64,000 nt of DNA from Adiantum capillus-veneris. Lineage: Eukaryota > Streptophyta > Polypodiopsida > Polypodiales > Pteridaceae. Location: contig CM043955.1 of assembly GCA_014529385.2 (NCBI GenBank), positions 153,348,640 through 153,412,639 on the forward strand, written 5' to 3'. Numbering within the stretch: position 1 is the first letter of the stretch; each line of letters opens with the position of its first letter. Shown here in pieces: positions 1 through 10,283 of this stretch. The notes under the pieces are model-generated. The model saw only the letters and a list, made by a program, of their open reading frames with translations. It was not told the origin of the DNA and did no database searches. The position numbers and the translations under genes were made by a program.

Positions 1-2653
1 CGAGATTTAGATCATGAGCAGCCACAAGGCTTAAGATAAGCCTAATTGAGTTCATTTTTACAACAGGAGAAAATATTTCATTGAAGTCAATACCTTTCTT
101 TTGAGAAAAACCTTTTACCACAAGCTTAGACTTGTATCTTTTCTTCCCACCTTCTTCTTCCTTTAGCTTGTACACCCATTTGTTTTGAAGTGCCCGCTTA
201 CCTTTAGGCAACTCAACCAACTCCCATGTTTGGTTGCGATGTAGTGAGTCCATCTCCACTTGCATGCTCTTCGTCCATTCTTCTTTGGGTTCATGTTGCA
301 TAGCTTCTTCGTATGATTCCGGCTCTCCATAATCTGAGATCAAGAGATGGTTGAAGGAAGGAACAAACCTTTCTGGAGGTCTAATTGCTCTTGTAGATCT
401 TCGGGGAATAGGTTGAGGCTCCTCATTTGGTTGATGTTTTTGCACATTGTCATCGTTTGTAGTCCTTGAGTCTTCACCGTCCTCAAGCTCCATGTACTCA
501 TCACCTATTTCTTTTGTTTGTTTTCTTTCCAAGTAATCTTTGTACATATTTTGTTCGTTAAAAATTACATCCCTACTCCTTAAGATTTTACCATCTTCAA
601 GATTCCATAGGCGATACCCAAAGTCTCCTTCTCCATAGCCAATGAAGAAACACTTTTTGGACTTTGCATCTAGCTTTGATCTTAGGCTTCTATCTATGTG
701 CATGAAAGCCTCACACCCAAACACTTTGAGAAATGCATAATTCACCGGTTTACCTGTCCATGCCTCTTCTGGAACTCCCCCATCCAATGCCGTTGAGGGT
801 GACCGATTGATTAAGTACACATACGTACTTACAGCTTCCGCCCAAAGCTCAAGCGGTAGGCCTGCATGTAGACGCATGCTTCGTGCTCGTTCCATGATTG
901 CCCTGTTCATCCTTTTCGAAATCCCATTTTGTTGAGGTGTCCTTGGGGTTGTCCTTTGCCTCCGAATGCCATTGCTAGCACAAAAGCTTTCAAAAGCTTG
1001 GCTGCAATATTCACCTCCATTGTCGGATTTGAGGCATTTAACCTTGGTACCTGTTTCATTCTCCACAAAGGCTTTCCACCTTTGAAATATGGAAAATACA
1101 TCGGATTTATTCTTCATGACATAAACCCATGTTTTTCTAGTCGCATCGTCTATGAATGTTACATAGTACAATGAGCCACCAAGTGATGGTGTACTTGCAG
1201 GACCCCAAACATCAGAATGAACCAACTCAAGTTTTTTATTTTTTCTTTCATTTCCTGATTTTTGAAATTTTACCCTCTTTTGTTTACCATAAACACAATC
1301 TTCACAGAACTCTAAGTCCACTTCTTTCAAACCTGGTAGAAGCTTCTTTGTTTGAAGGATTTGCATTCCTTTGGCACTCATATGTCCAAGTCGATAGTGC
1401 CACACTGCACTATCAACTTCTGTAGTTGCTGCACAAGCTGAAGGTTGTGTGCTAACAGTACACAAGTAAAGTGTACCGACCTTTTCTCCCTCGGAAACCA
1501 CCAAAGATCCCTTTGAGATCTTCCACCGTTTGTTTCCAAATGCAATGTTGTGACCTTCATCGTCCAATTGTCCTGTAGAGATTAAATTTTTGCGAAGAGA
1601 AGGAACATGCCTAACATCTTTAAGCTTCCATTCATTTCCATTAGCAGTTTTGACAGAAACTATACCTTTGCTGACAATCTCACAAGCTTCATCATCTCCC
1701 AAGTATACATACCCAAAATTACCTTTGGTGTAGTCTTGGAAATGTTTCTTGTGTGGTGTCGCATGGAATGAAGCCCCGGAATCTACTATCCAGGAGTTAG
1801 ACACATTGTCTAATGAGAAAATTAGAGCATCTTGCTCTACTTTACCTGTCACATTGGCCTCTGATGTTGGCTTGTTGTCTTGAGACTCTGTCTCCTTCTT
1901 CTTCTTGGACCAACAATCCTTCTTGACGTGGCCCTTCTTGCTGCAATTCCAACATTCAAGAACTGACTTTGTGCGTGACTTGCTCCGTCTTGAGCGATCA
2001 AGACCCTTTTGGCTTTTGAACCTCTCCTTAGGCCTTCCTCTTGTTTCCACTGACAATGCAGCTCTTGATGATTCTCCTGTGCTTCTCCTTCGTATTTCCT
2101 CGCTTAGGAGAACACCCAGAACATCATCAAACTTAAGAGTATTTGTACCAGAGATAGAATTGCTTACAGCCATCACAAGGCTGTCCCAACTATCCGGTAG
2201 AGATGATAGTATAAGGAGAGCTCGCACTTCGTCATCGAAATTGATTTTCACCGATCGAAGTTGACTTATGTTTGTGTTAAAGTCATTTAGGTGTTCTGCA
2301 ATTGAACCATTCTCTGCCATCTTTAGATTGAACAAGCGCTTCATAAGAAATACCTTATTGGATGCTGATGGTTTCTCGTAGAAGTCGTCAAGTGACTTCA
2401 TCAAGTCCTCCGTGGTCTTCATCTCCGAAACATTGAAGGCCACCATTGACGCCAAGCTTAACCGGATTGTTCCCAGTGCCTTTCGATTAAGGACAATCCG
2501 TGCTTCATCTGCCATTGTTGCAGGCTTCTTCGCAAGACCGCCTAGTGGCAAATAGAGGTCCTTCTGGTAGAGATAGTCTTCAATCTGCATCTTCCAATGT
2601 TGGTAGTTTTTGCCGTTGAACTTCTCAATCTTGAGCTTCCCTTTCTCCGCTAT
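1..2653 (-). CDS. Ty1/copia gag-pol polyprotein, 5' part, open to window edge
   Basis: Polyprotein of a Tnt1/Tork-like copia retrotransposon, which copies its RNA in cytoplasmic particles and integrates the DNA. I read this frame codon by codon: 884 codons without a stop, continuing past base 1. In order it shows a Gag region starting IAEKGKLKIEKFNG, a knuckle CWNCSKKGHVKKDC (about residue 231), protease DSGAS (about 293), the integrase HSDVWGP and SDNGGEY stretches (second Asp at residue 544), and the start of reverse transcriptase (VVKMNSIRLI). Two defects stand out. The expected ATG is ATA (2651-2653), with an in-frame TGA four codons upstream and the next in-frame ATG at 2588-2590. The third integrase catalytic residue, expected Glu in NGVAER, is Lys (NGISKR, codon 914-916). 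The 5' LTR and primer site lie directly upstream. RNase H and the 3' LTR lie outside the window. Confidence 0.93.
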   Translation of the reverse strand, partial: MAEKGKLKIEKFNGKNYQHWKMQIEDYLYQKDLYLPLGGLAKKPATMADEARIVLNRKALGTIRLSLASMVAFNVSEMKTTEDLMKSLDDFYEKPSASNKVFLMKRLFNLKMAENGSIAEHLNDFNTNISQLRSVKINFDDEVRALLILSSLPDSWDSLVMAVSNSISGTNTLKFDDVLGVLLSEEIRRRSTGESSRAALSVETRGRPKERFKSQKGLDRSRRSKSRTKSVLECWNCSKKGHVKKDCWSKKKKETESQDNKPTSEANVTGKVEQDALIFSLDNVSNSWIVDSGASFHATPHKKHFQDYTKGNFGYVYLGDDEACEIVSKGIVSVKTANGNEWKLKDVRHVPSLRKNLISTGQLDDEGHNIAFGNKRWKISKGSLVVSEGEKVGTLYLCTVSTQPSACAATTEVDSAVWHYRLGHMSAKGMQILQTKKLLPGLKEVDLEFCEDCVYGKQKRVKFQKSGNERKNKKLELVHSDVWGPASTPSLGGSLYYVTFIDDATRKTWVYVMKNKSDVFSIFQRWKAFVENETGTKVKCLKSDNGGEYCSQAFESFCASNGIRRQRTTPRTPQQNGISKRMNRAIMERARSMRLHAGLPLELWAEAVSTYVYLINRSPSTALDGGVPEEAWTGKPVNYAFLKVFGCEAFMHIDRSLRSKLDAKSKKCFFIGYGEGDFGYRLWNLEDGKILRSRDVIFNEQNMYKDYLERKQTKEIGDEYMELEDGEDSRTTNDDNVQKHQPNEEPQPIPRRSTRAIRPPERFVPSFNHLLISDYGEPESYEEAMQHEPKEEWTKSMQVEMDSLHRNQTWELVELPKGKRALQNKWVYKLKEEEGGKKRYKSKLVVKGFSQKKGIDFNEIFSPVVKMNSIRLILSLVAAHDLNL

Positions 2654-2712
2654 AACTCCCACTCAATTCAAGGAATCCTTTCCTTGAGATAATTTAGCTA
2701 CGAGCAAACCTT

Positions 2713-2724
2713 GCTCTGATACCA
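2713..2724 (-). other. Primer-binding site, initiator tRNA-Met type
   Basis: The minus strand reads TGGTATCAGAGC, the standard copia primer site complementary to the 3' end of initiator tRNA-Met. It lies two bases inside the 5' LTR and about 60 bases before the gag frame, as expected for minus-strand DNA priming. Confidence 0.93.
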
Positions 2725-3035
2725 GTTGTTAGGAAATAAGACGTAGCTAAATAGATAATTGATTAGATTACTTAATGGAGAGAGACAAATTTACATACAC
2801 GAGATTATAGAGTAGAGAGAGAGAGAGAGAGAGTACACACGATATACGTGGTTCACCCAATGTGGGCTACGTCCACGGGAAAGCAAGCACTCAATGGCTT
2901 TAGTACTTCAAAACAAGAAGTAGTTTACAAAGGGATTATACCCTTAATGGAGCTCCCGCCTTGCTTCACTCTCAGCACCTCACACTCACCTTCTTGCATC
3001 AACTTTACACTATGAAATGTGTGTAGAAATGGCCT

Positions 3036-3045
3036 CCTTTTATAG
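3036..3045 (-). promoter_or_regulatory. TATA box of copia LTR
   Basis: The minus strand reads CTATAAAAGG inside the LTR. Transcription would start about 30 bases further, near 3005-3010, and run through R/U5 into gag. Position and sequence fit a plant LTR core promoter. Confidence 0.6.
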
Positions 3046-3080
3046 GCCAAAAGGGCTGCCCTCTCTTATGAGAGACAGCC

Positions 3081-3237
3081 ATGTGTAGCCGCCCTTGTGC
3101 GAATAAGTCCAAATCGGACTCTCCAATCCGCCCATGTGTGGCCGCCCTTGAGAATACAAGTCCGCTTTTGAATTCGGCCACCGGCCACCGGCCATTGACT
3201 TCCGACCATTGGCCATCGGCCATTGACTACCGACCGG
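3081..3237 (-). repeat. U3 direct repeats upstream of the TATA box
   Basis: Two 30-base near copies (3081-3110 and 3134-3163; both hold CCGCCCTTG and AAGTCC) lie 53 bases apart. Next to them is a short-period array of GGCCACC / GGCCATTGAC / CGACC units at 3175-3237. On the minus strand these sit just upstream of the TATA box, where LTR enhancer repeats are usually found. Confidence 0.6.
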
Positions 3238-3494
3238 TTGTGTTCCGATCACTTTCCGGCCGCCGTCCAGCCATAATATTCCGGCGAAAAAGAATATTTC
3301 GGCAAAAAAAAAATCTAGGGGGCCTCCGCCCCCGAGGCCTCTAAAGTTGCCCCTGATTCTTGTCCGTGAAAATTTTGGTTTCCGGTGAGTGATTTTCCTT
3401 CACGCACGATGGCTTCTCCTCATAATGGGGGCCTTACAAATGTGCGCTTTTACTGCAGGAAATTACAAGGATAAATCAGGCTCCATACTTAACA

Positions 3495-3496
<2 letters not shown>

Positions 3497-3537
<41 letters not shown>

Positions 3538-3540
3538 TTC
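3497..3540. repeat. (TC)n microsatellite
   Basis: Nearly pure TC tract with one G interruption, just outside the copia LTR. Confidence 0.9.
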
Positions 3541-4864
3541 AACATTGTGAAGCAAGAGGGAAAGGAGAGATAGAATAGTACCAACAAGGGGCTTGGGAGA
3601 AGGGGTCCCTCTCTCACTCTCTCACTCTGAAAGAGGAAGCGAATCAAAAGCAAGACAAAAAGCTCATACTCTCTCTCTTGACCTTGTCAAGAGGATCAAA
3701 GAGCGTAAGCAAGGAGGTAATCTCACTCTCTCTTGCCTTCATATTCAAAAGCTATAGCTCTCAAAGCTCTCGCTGTCTCTCACATAGACTTCAAGCTTCA
3801 TAAGATCGACCTCTGTCACTCTCCCCAAGGGCAAGAGCATGAAGGGAGCGTAAAGGAAGGCATCAAGCGATAAGCGGGCATGAGGAAGAGAATTAATTCA
3901 CAAGTTTTGCTTAAGGAGTGCTGTTAGGACCCTTAACAAATAATATTTGTAACCAAATTCCATGTCAACTAACCTTTATCAATAAAAACAATTCAAAGTG
4001 TCAATTATAGATGTTATAGGTGTTATTTAAGTATTAAGCTTTCTTTGGTGCACTGGACTCTCCTATTTCCCATAGTGAGTAGCCATTGTTGACGTGCCTC
4101 ACCTTGCAAACCCATTATCCCCCCTAAAATGATTGTCCATGTTGTTATACTTGCAAGAAGCAAGCTCCAAATAGTGAGGAACACTTCCTTGGCTTGTGAA
4201 AAATCTGAGGAGCGTAAAGGATGAGCAAAGTGATATATGTGTGATGAGTTTGAGTCTTCAAGGCACTATCGTTTTCTAAGTTTTGGACTACAATAGGAGG
4301 GCGTCTTGCTTGCAGTTCCCATACCAAGACTTCGCCTAATCAAAGGAAGTTTAAAAATCATTCTCACCTACTTGGGTACCACCCAATTAAAGGGTCCACC
4401 CCTACCCCTAGCTGTAGTTATAATAAGGTATTGTACAATTTGGATTCTTGATGTGTAGTAGCTACTGTTCAAGAAAAACCTTTATCCCAGCTATACACAA
4501 ATCCCTTTAAGGCGATCCTTACGCAAAAAATTTGCAAACTAAACTAAGATTTTGGTTGTATTTACACTTTTTTCTTGAAAAACCAATTTGGTACAGTATG
4601 TGTATGCAAGTTTGGGGGGCTACCCCTGTTGTATGCACTTATACACACTTGCCAAAATCCCCCTATTGTACACTCATGTGCTACCATATAGAACACACTA
4701 GTGAGTCCCCCGTGCAATCCATAAAAGCTTGGCACAATAGTATTCTTGAAATTTGAAGGATATTTTAGGAATTTCCATAAAATGAAGCAGTATTTTGGTA
4801 ATCTTTCATATTTATTCTTTGTAAAACAGGTGTGCTCGTGTAGTGAGGAGTTTTGTAAGTGGGT

Positions 4865-4867
<3 letters not shown>
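3541..4867. other. No gene recognised
   Basis: Low-complexity, CTCTC-rich DNA at 3541-3900, then ordinary AT-rich sequence. Short open frames here have no family features that I recognise. The CTCTC-rich part could be an old LTR or untranslated leader, but I see no matching partner. Confidence 0.5.
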
Positions 4868-4924
<57 letters not shown>

Positions 4925-4925
4925 G
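4868..4925. repeat. (GA)n microsatellite
   Basis: About 58 bases of GA with a single GG interruption near 4914. Confidence 0.92.
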
Positions 4926-5189
4926 CATGATCGAGCATTGCATGTTAACACTAGTGGCAATGAGGCAGTTGAGAAAAAATAGCAAGATCCCACTTTACTG
5001 CAGCCAGAGACTCCCTCTTGAATGGAAAAATGGTAAGGTGAGAGACAGGTAGAAAATACTAGATCCAGTTTGGCCTATGCAAATGTATTTGTATATCATG
5101 TATATTTTATTATTCAAGTGCTCTATTATGAGCTTTGGCCAATTATGACCAGTCGGCCAGTTTGTAACCAATTTGACCGTTCAAGAAAT

Positions 5190-5484
5190 CTATAAAACAA
5201 ATACGTGCAAGAGGGAAATGGTCACTCTTGCACGGGGGGAGATTGCACCCAGTGTCCGTCTTATTCTTCTCTCCTCTCTTCTTCCTCTCTCGCCGTGCCA
5301 GGTGTAGCACTCCGCTCTAGGAGGTGCGCCTGCACGAGCCGTATTACTCTCTCTCGCTCTCTATCTCTCTCTATTCGTGATTATGCGTCTATGTGGTTGT
5401 CAGGTATGTCGAATATTCTGTTTATGGTTTGTAGTACGCTATTTTGGATGTTTTGCAGGGAGCTCCACACCTCCGGATGTAGCA
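5190..5484 (+). repeat. 3' part of an orphan LTR (TATA box to LTR end)
   Basis: A TATA-like CTATAAAAC at 5190-5198 is followed by a pyrimidine-rich CTCTC leader and an end in GTAGCA. One base later comes a perfect initiator-Met primer site. This is the normal layout of a plus-strand copia 5' LTR, but no Gag follows, so it is a truncated element. I could not define the outer (5') LTR boundary. Confidence 0.5.
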
Positions 5485-5485
5485 G

Positions 5486-5497
5486 TGGTATCAGAGC
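5486..5497 (+). other. Primer-binding site, initiator tRNA-Met type
   Basis: TGGTATCAGAGC, identical to the sites of the copia and chromovirus elements in this window but on the plus strand. It marks the start of the internal region of an otherwise missing element. Confidence 0.75.
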
Positions 5498-6852
5498 TTA
5501 GTCTACGCTCCAGTGATTGCAGATTAGGATAACCAAAAGCTAAGTGCTCTTGTTTTCTTCTGGTTTTCAAAAATTATAATTCTATGTCCTTGTTTTATGT
5601 TATCTTTTTCATGCAAATCTGACATTATCCTTCATTAATTTGTAATTAGTAGAACAGATCTTAATAAGATAGTAGGAATGATAATTTTATACTGTGAGTA
5701 AAGTTTACATATTATTAATGTATATATATATTAATAAGCACGGAAAAAAAATATCATTTCTATAACAGAGGGAGAGAGGTTGAGGGAGAGAAGGTAACTC
5801 CGATGTCAGCTTGGCTTCCAAGGCAAGAACTCTAAACTTAACTCCTTCCTCTTTCTTTCCTAAAAATACTCCTCCTTTCTTAAAATTTCTCTCTCTTTCC
5901 TAAAGGGTAAACTCTTATCATTAGATACAATCTTGAGGCTTAAGTTTCCCATCAACCTATAGTTTTCAAGTGAATAAAGACCATAAGTTTAATAGTTTCA
6001 GAGTCTAATTTTTGATTCGATCATTCCGTTTGAAAGCTTCAAGACTTAACAAAATATGAGCCTTTAATATTTGCAAAGTAATGAAATACTTTTATTGAAA
6101 AATGTTGGGTACATTACACGATGTGATGGAGGAGTTTTGCAGTAGAAGGGAAGCAAACACATGCATTGCGGTAGGGTATGTAGCAATGAGATGGTAGCAG
6201 GTAATAGCTTGAAATTTGGATGAACAAGTAGCAAATGAGGCCTTCTTTCCATGGTGGACACTCTAAACTTTAAAGGCATGAGATGTGGTGGATGTTGAGT
6301 GCGGCACCAATTCTCTTATGTTCCTAGTTGAGAGTCGATGAGTCTCCACTCAGATCAATCACAAGTAAGTGAGCCAGCATGGGCAAGACTTAGGATGTTG
6401 TTGGTGTGGTAGTTTTATGCAACATGTGTGTGTGCATTATGTCAACTTGTGGAGTCGAGGTAGTATGTGGATGGTTCCAATTAATGTCAACTTGTGGAGT
6501 CGAGGTAGTGTGTGGATGGTTCCAATTAATGTCGGTGATAGCAAGAATAGGTCAGATTACCTCCCCCCTTGACTTAGATTCACTAAAATACAAGACACTA
6601 ACACACATATTCTTTACAACTTGAACTCTCATTGAGCCCATACCACATTACAATTATTACAATGACTTGAAATAGATTGAGATATTATGATATATTTCTA
6701 TTTTGAGAAAATGTGATAATGTGTATCTCCAATGTTTATTGCTTCTTTGTATTTTTCCTTGATATGTAATCGGTAGTCTTGGTCCTTTAGTAGATTTAGT
6801 TAGTTTAAATAAGTCCAGTTAACATGGAGCCTTGGCTTAACCATGGTGTCAG
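5498..6852. other. No gene recognised
   Basis: AT-rich sequence without coding features, presumably leader of the lost element followed by flanking DNA. It holds a short TA run near 5720 and the 45-bp tandem duplication at 6441-6530. Confidence 0.5.
6441..6530. repeat. 45-bp tandem duplication
   Basis: Two head-to-tail copies (6441-6485 and 6486-6530) beginning GTCAACTTGTGGAGTCGAGG. They differ at one base (TAGTATGTGG versus TAGTGTGTGG). Confidence 0.9.
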
Positions 6853-8441
6853 TGTAATGGAATTGGCCTATTTAACTTGAGAGTAGCGGAAATTAATAAT
6901 AGTACTTTTGAGAAATGACTTTGTGAGCATAGCGGGTGAACATAGTAGAAGATACCAACATAATCATAGCAATTAGTTAACTTGGCATGAACAATACTTT
7001 TGCAAGAGAGAGAATTTAGAGAACATGACAATAGTTGAGGAACGGATTTATGTGGAGCCGGTCCCCCCTCCAATAGGCATTTGTATTATGATTTCTCCCA
7101 TTAAGAGAGACTTGTTACAATACAATCTTTGTGTTCCTTGTGACCTAGGTGATGCAATGAAGATGGAAATCTTCATGCATCACAAACATAACATAAACTT
7201 GAAGAAAGCTTTAACTATCCCAAGCCTCAGTCCCAAGACCTCAAACACCTTCGAAGGTGGAGAGAGCTAGCAGGGAATGAGGGTAGGGAAGAGGAAGAAG
7301 AAACATTTCGTAGGAGAAAGAATTAGTTCCTCACTTATCATAACTCTTGTTGCTAGAATACATAATATCATAGTAATGAAGAAGAAGGAGATGGAAAGCT
7401 TAAGCATTGAAGCATGGCTCTTGGTTGGATTTGCACTCCATATCCAAGAGTGTTGGTGTAGGCTCTCAACCTCTACTTGCTTGGAGAAGGAGAGGGAGCT
7501 CTTGCACTTTGCATAGCACACAATACGAGTGTTTGTGAGTGTGTGTGGGTGAGTACCCCCTAAGCAACCCCCTAGCTTGATTGGGTCGACCCCCCCTTGT
7601 AGCTCATGCTTGAAGCTCATTGGACCCCTCCAGGCCTAGCCAATCACAAGCAGGAGGCATTACAAGCAGCAAGGGTAGCCTTGAGACAAGTGTCCCCCTT
7701 TCCCCTTTGAGAGAGAGGGCTAGATTAATTAAATCTCCTAAATTATTATTGGACCCCTTGGGTGGCCAACCAATAGGCTTCAGGCACACCATGAGGGCAA
7801 CATGAGGAGGAACTTGACAAGTGTCCCTTTTGCTTTCTTTGTACCATGCATGCCTTGTGTGAGTGTGTGGGTGTTCTCTCTCATCCCCCCTCATGTAGGG
7901 CTCGCCCCCTCCTTGTAGGGATTGAATCTTTGACTTTTTGACACCTCAAGCCCCTCATGCATAGGCCCAGTTCCCACCACAAGCTTGGCTCATAAGCACT
8001 TTAAGCTTGGACTAGGTTCTCACTTCAAGTGCAACCCTAGCATGTCAAGCACCTCAAGCATCTCAAGCACCTCAATAATCAAGCACCTCAAGCAACTTAG
8101 TCATCAAGCATGACAAGCAGGGCAAGCACCTCGAGTTGGGTTGGGTTCACGCGCCTCAAGCTCAGCCCTAGCTTACCTAAGGTCAAAGGCCTTTTACACA
8201 CATTATTGGAGGTCTTCAATGAAGCTAACCCTAAGGTCTTATGCTGCATTTGTTAGCCTTGCTCTTTGATAGACCATCTCTTATTGGGCCCCTTTACCAT
8301 TGGCCCCGTGTTGAGATAGACCTATAAGCACATGTCTATATCTTAACACTTGTTCCCGTTTATTCTCCCACATTAAGTGATCAATTTAATATGATAAAAT
8401 CATTTGCGTTGGTTAGATATTAGATATTAGATTTTATGACA
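6853..8441 (-). repeat. 3' LTR of the chromovirus
   Basis: 1,589 bp, TG...CA ends, strongly similar to 14006-15597 with small indels. It holds a CAAGCACCT-type short array at about 8045-8135. Short open frames inside it also occur in the other LTR and are not genes. Confidence 0.95.
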
Positions 8442-8456
8442 TTACCTCTCTCTTGA
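8442..8456 (-). other. Polypurine tract of the chromovirus
   Basis: The minus strand reads TTCAAGAGAGAGGTAA immediately before the 3' LTR. This is the expected place for plus-strand DNA priming. Confidence 0.7.
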
Positions 8457-8801
8457 AATCATAGTCGTCCTCGACTATGAGGTAGAAGAGATAAAGCCTT
8501 AGTCATTAGTCAATTTTACTTAGCGGGTAGAGGATCCCTTTTTACCCTACGACATCTTTCCAAGATGGATGACTAATCCATTTTGGTGCTTGGGAGACAT
8601 AGCTGCCGCAAGCATGTGTGCTCTTTAGTCCATTTCATTCTCCCAAAGTAGAGTGACAAATTCTACTTGGTGTTTGAGAGACGTCGTCATCACAAACATG
8701 ATTCTAAGCATGCATACTAGTTAAATTTGTGCACAATTAAAAAGAGGACTAGTCTTATAAGACAAAAACATGAGTTATTTAAAAGAAATTTGTACATTTT
8801 C

Positions 8802-10283
8802 TTACTCTAATGTAGCATTGTAAGCATTGACAAGGTTCATACTATCCTTAAGCTGTATTCCTTGCATCCATCTAGCATCTTCAAAAGGATTATTTTTGAA
8901 CTTAATAAGATACTGTCGGATAATCTTACCATGTCGTAGTACCTTGTCTTCATGCCGAAGAACAGCTTCGGGTTGTAGCACCTCTTCTTGGTCTTCAACT
9001 TCGGGAGGGTCTTCAATAATTGGTTCAGTTGGTGGCTCTCCTTTGTAGGGCTTAAGTAGGCTTACATGAAAGGCATTGTGTATGAGCCAATGGTTGGGTA
9101 ACTTGACTTGATAAGCTGTCTCATTGATGGGCTTCAAGATTTGGAAAGGACCATAGTATCTTTTTGCTAGTTTAGCATAATACTTTTGATGGCCCGTAGG
9201 ATTTTTGCCTGTCATTTGCCTTAATCGAGCCTTAGGAAACTTGAGTAAGACCCAATCATTTTCTTTGAACATTAAGGCTCTTTTGTGCTTATCAGCAACA
9301 ACTTATATGGCCTCCCTAATCTTTTGAAAAGATTCTTATAGGTCACGGCTATACTCATTGGCGGTGAAGATCTTCCCATGTACTTTGAGTAGCAAGGGAA
9401 TTTTAGGTCTTCCCTCAATGATCTCAAAAGGTGCTTTTCCCGTAGAAGTATGTATAGTATTATTGTAGGCATACTCTACAAGAGGTAAGTACTTTTCCCA
9501 TTGTGAGCGTTGATCTACTTCGGTAACATCAGTCTTGAGTAGATCGAGTATCGTGAGATTGGATATCTCACTTTGACCATCCGTTTGTGGGTGATAGGCC
9601 GAAGAGAAATTCAATCTTGTGCCTAGATTTTCAAAGAGACCTTTCCAAAAATCACTGGTCATTCTAGGATATCTATCTGACACGATGGATGTGGGTAATC
9701 CATGGTGCTTGAAAATCTAAGATATGAAGAGAGTTGCTATTTGATGTGCCTTAATAGTCTTTTTGACAGGAATAAAATGTGCTTGCTTGGTAAACCTGTC
9801 AACTATTGTCCATATTCCTGTATTCCCATGGATAGACTTGGGTAATCCAAAGATGAAATCCATGGATATACTCTCCCTTGGTGAATTTGGAATAGGCAAT
9901 GGCTGGAGTAATCCAGGTCGCTTCCCTCTATCATACTTGGTCTTTTGGCATACTACACATTTTGAAACATACTCTTGTATGTCCACTTTCATGGTAGGCC
10001 AATATAAGTACGTCTCTACTCCTGAGAGAGTAGGTTGAATACCTCTATGCCCCGCATATGGAGGAGCATGGGATTCATACATAAATTTCTCACGAAAGGA
10101 ATGGGTAACACATAGCCTATTGCCGTGGAGAAGATAACCATCCTGCAAGGTGAATGGTTCCTCTTTCTTCCCCAAAGCAAGGGAAGACATTATGTCTCTA
10201 AAGTCAAGGTCAGTAGCATACTCATCTATCATAGAGGATAGATCATTGTCAGTAGCTATAGACACCGCATTAACTTTGGGTCA
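8802..10283 (-). pseudogene. Chromovirus integrase with C-terminal chromodomain, broken
   Basis: The integrase joins element DNA to host DNA. The frame shows the zinc-binding region (HAPPYAGHRG ... CVVCQKTK), the core starting SMDFIFGLPKS, second Asp in SDRYPRMTSDFW and the Glu in YHPQTDGQSE, then the GPFQIL / HVSLLKPY C-terminal domain. A chromodomain-like tail (HGKIIRQYLIKFKNN ... DARWM) ends the protein. Chromodomains of this family are known to steer insertion toward heterochromatin. Stops in the frame are TGA 10281-10283, TAG 9717-9719, TAA 9336-9338 and TAA 9303-9305. All are explained by C-to-T changes of CGA, CAG or CAA. Catalytic residues themselves remain. Confidence 0.9.

Larger units (their letters stand above)
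2727..3438 (-). repeat. 5' LTR of the left-edge copia element
   Basis: 712 bp bounded by TGTAAGGCCC and CCTAACA on the minus strand, so it has the usual TG...CA ends. The inner end abuts the primer site. It contains a TATA box, direct repeats upstream of it, and a GA tract near 2812-2833. The second LTR is outside the window, so the outer boundary rests on the terminal dinucleotides alone. Confidence 0.82.

Noticed and set aside
4562-4993. 143-codon Ser-Leu-rich frame on the minus strand
   Set aside because: Its central part is the (GA)n microsatellite; the flanks show no family features.
6441-6530. CRISPR-like repeat
   Set aside because: Only two head-to-tail copies with no spacers. It is a simple tandem duplication, and no CRISPR array or cas-like gene was seen in the window.
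6853-7894. Open frames in the LTR, for example at 7025-7270 and 7267-7620
   Set aside because: They recur at the same place in the second LTR (14178-14760) and overlap on both strands. They are LTR sequence, not genes.
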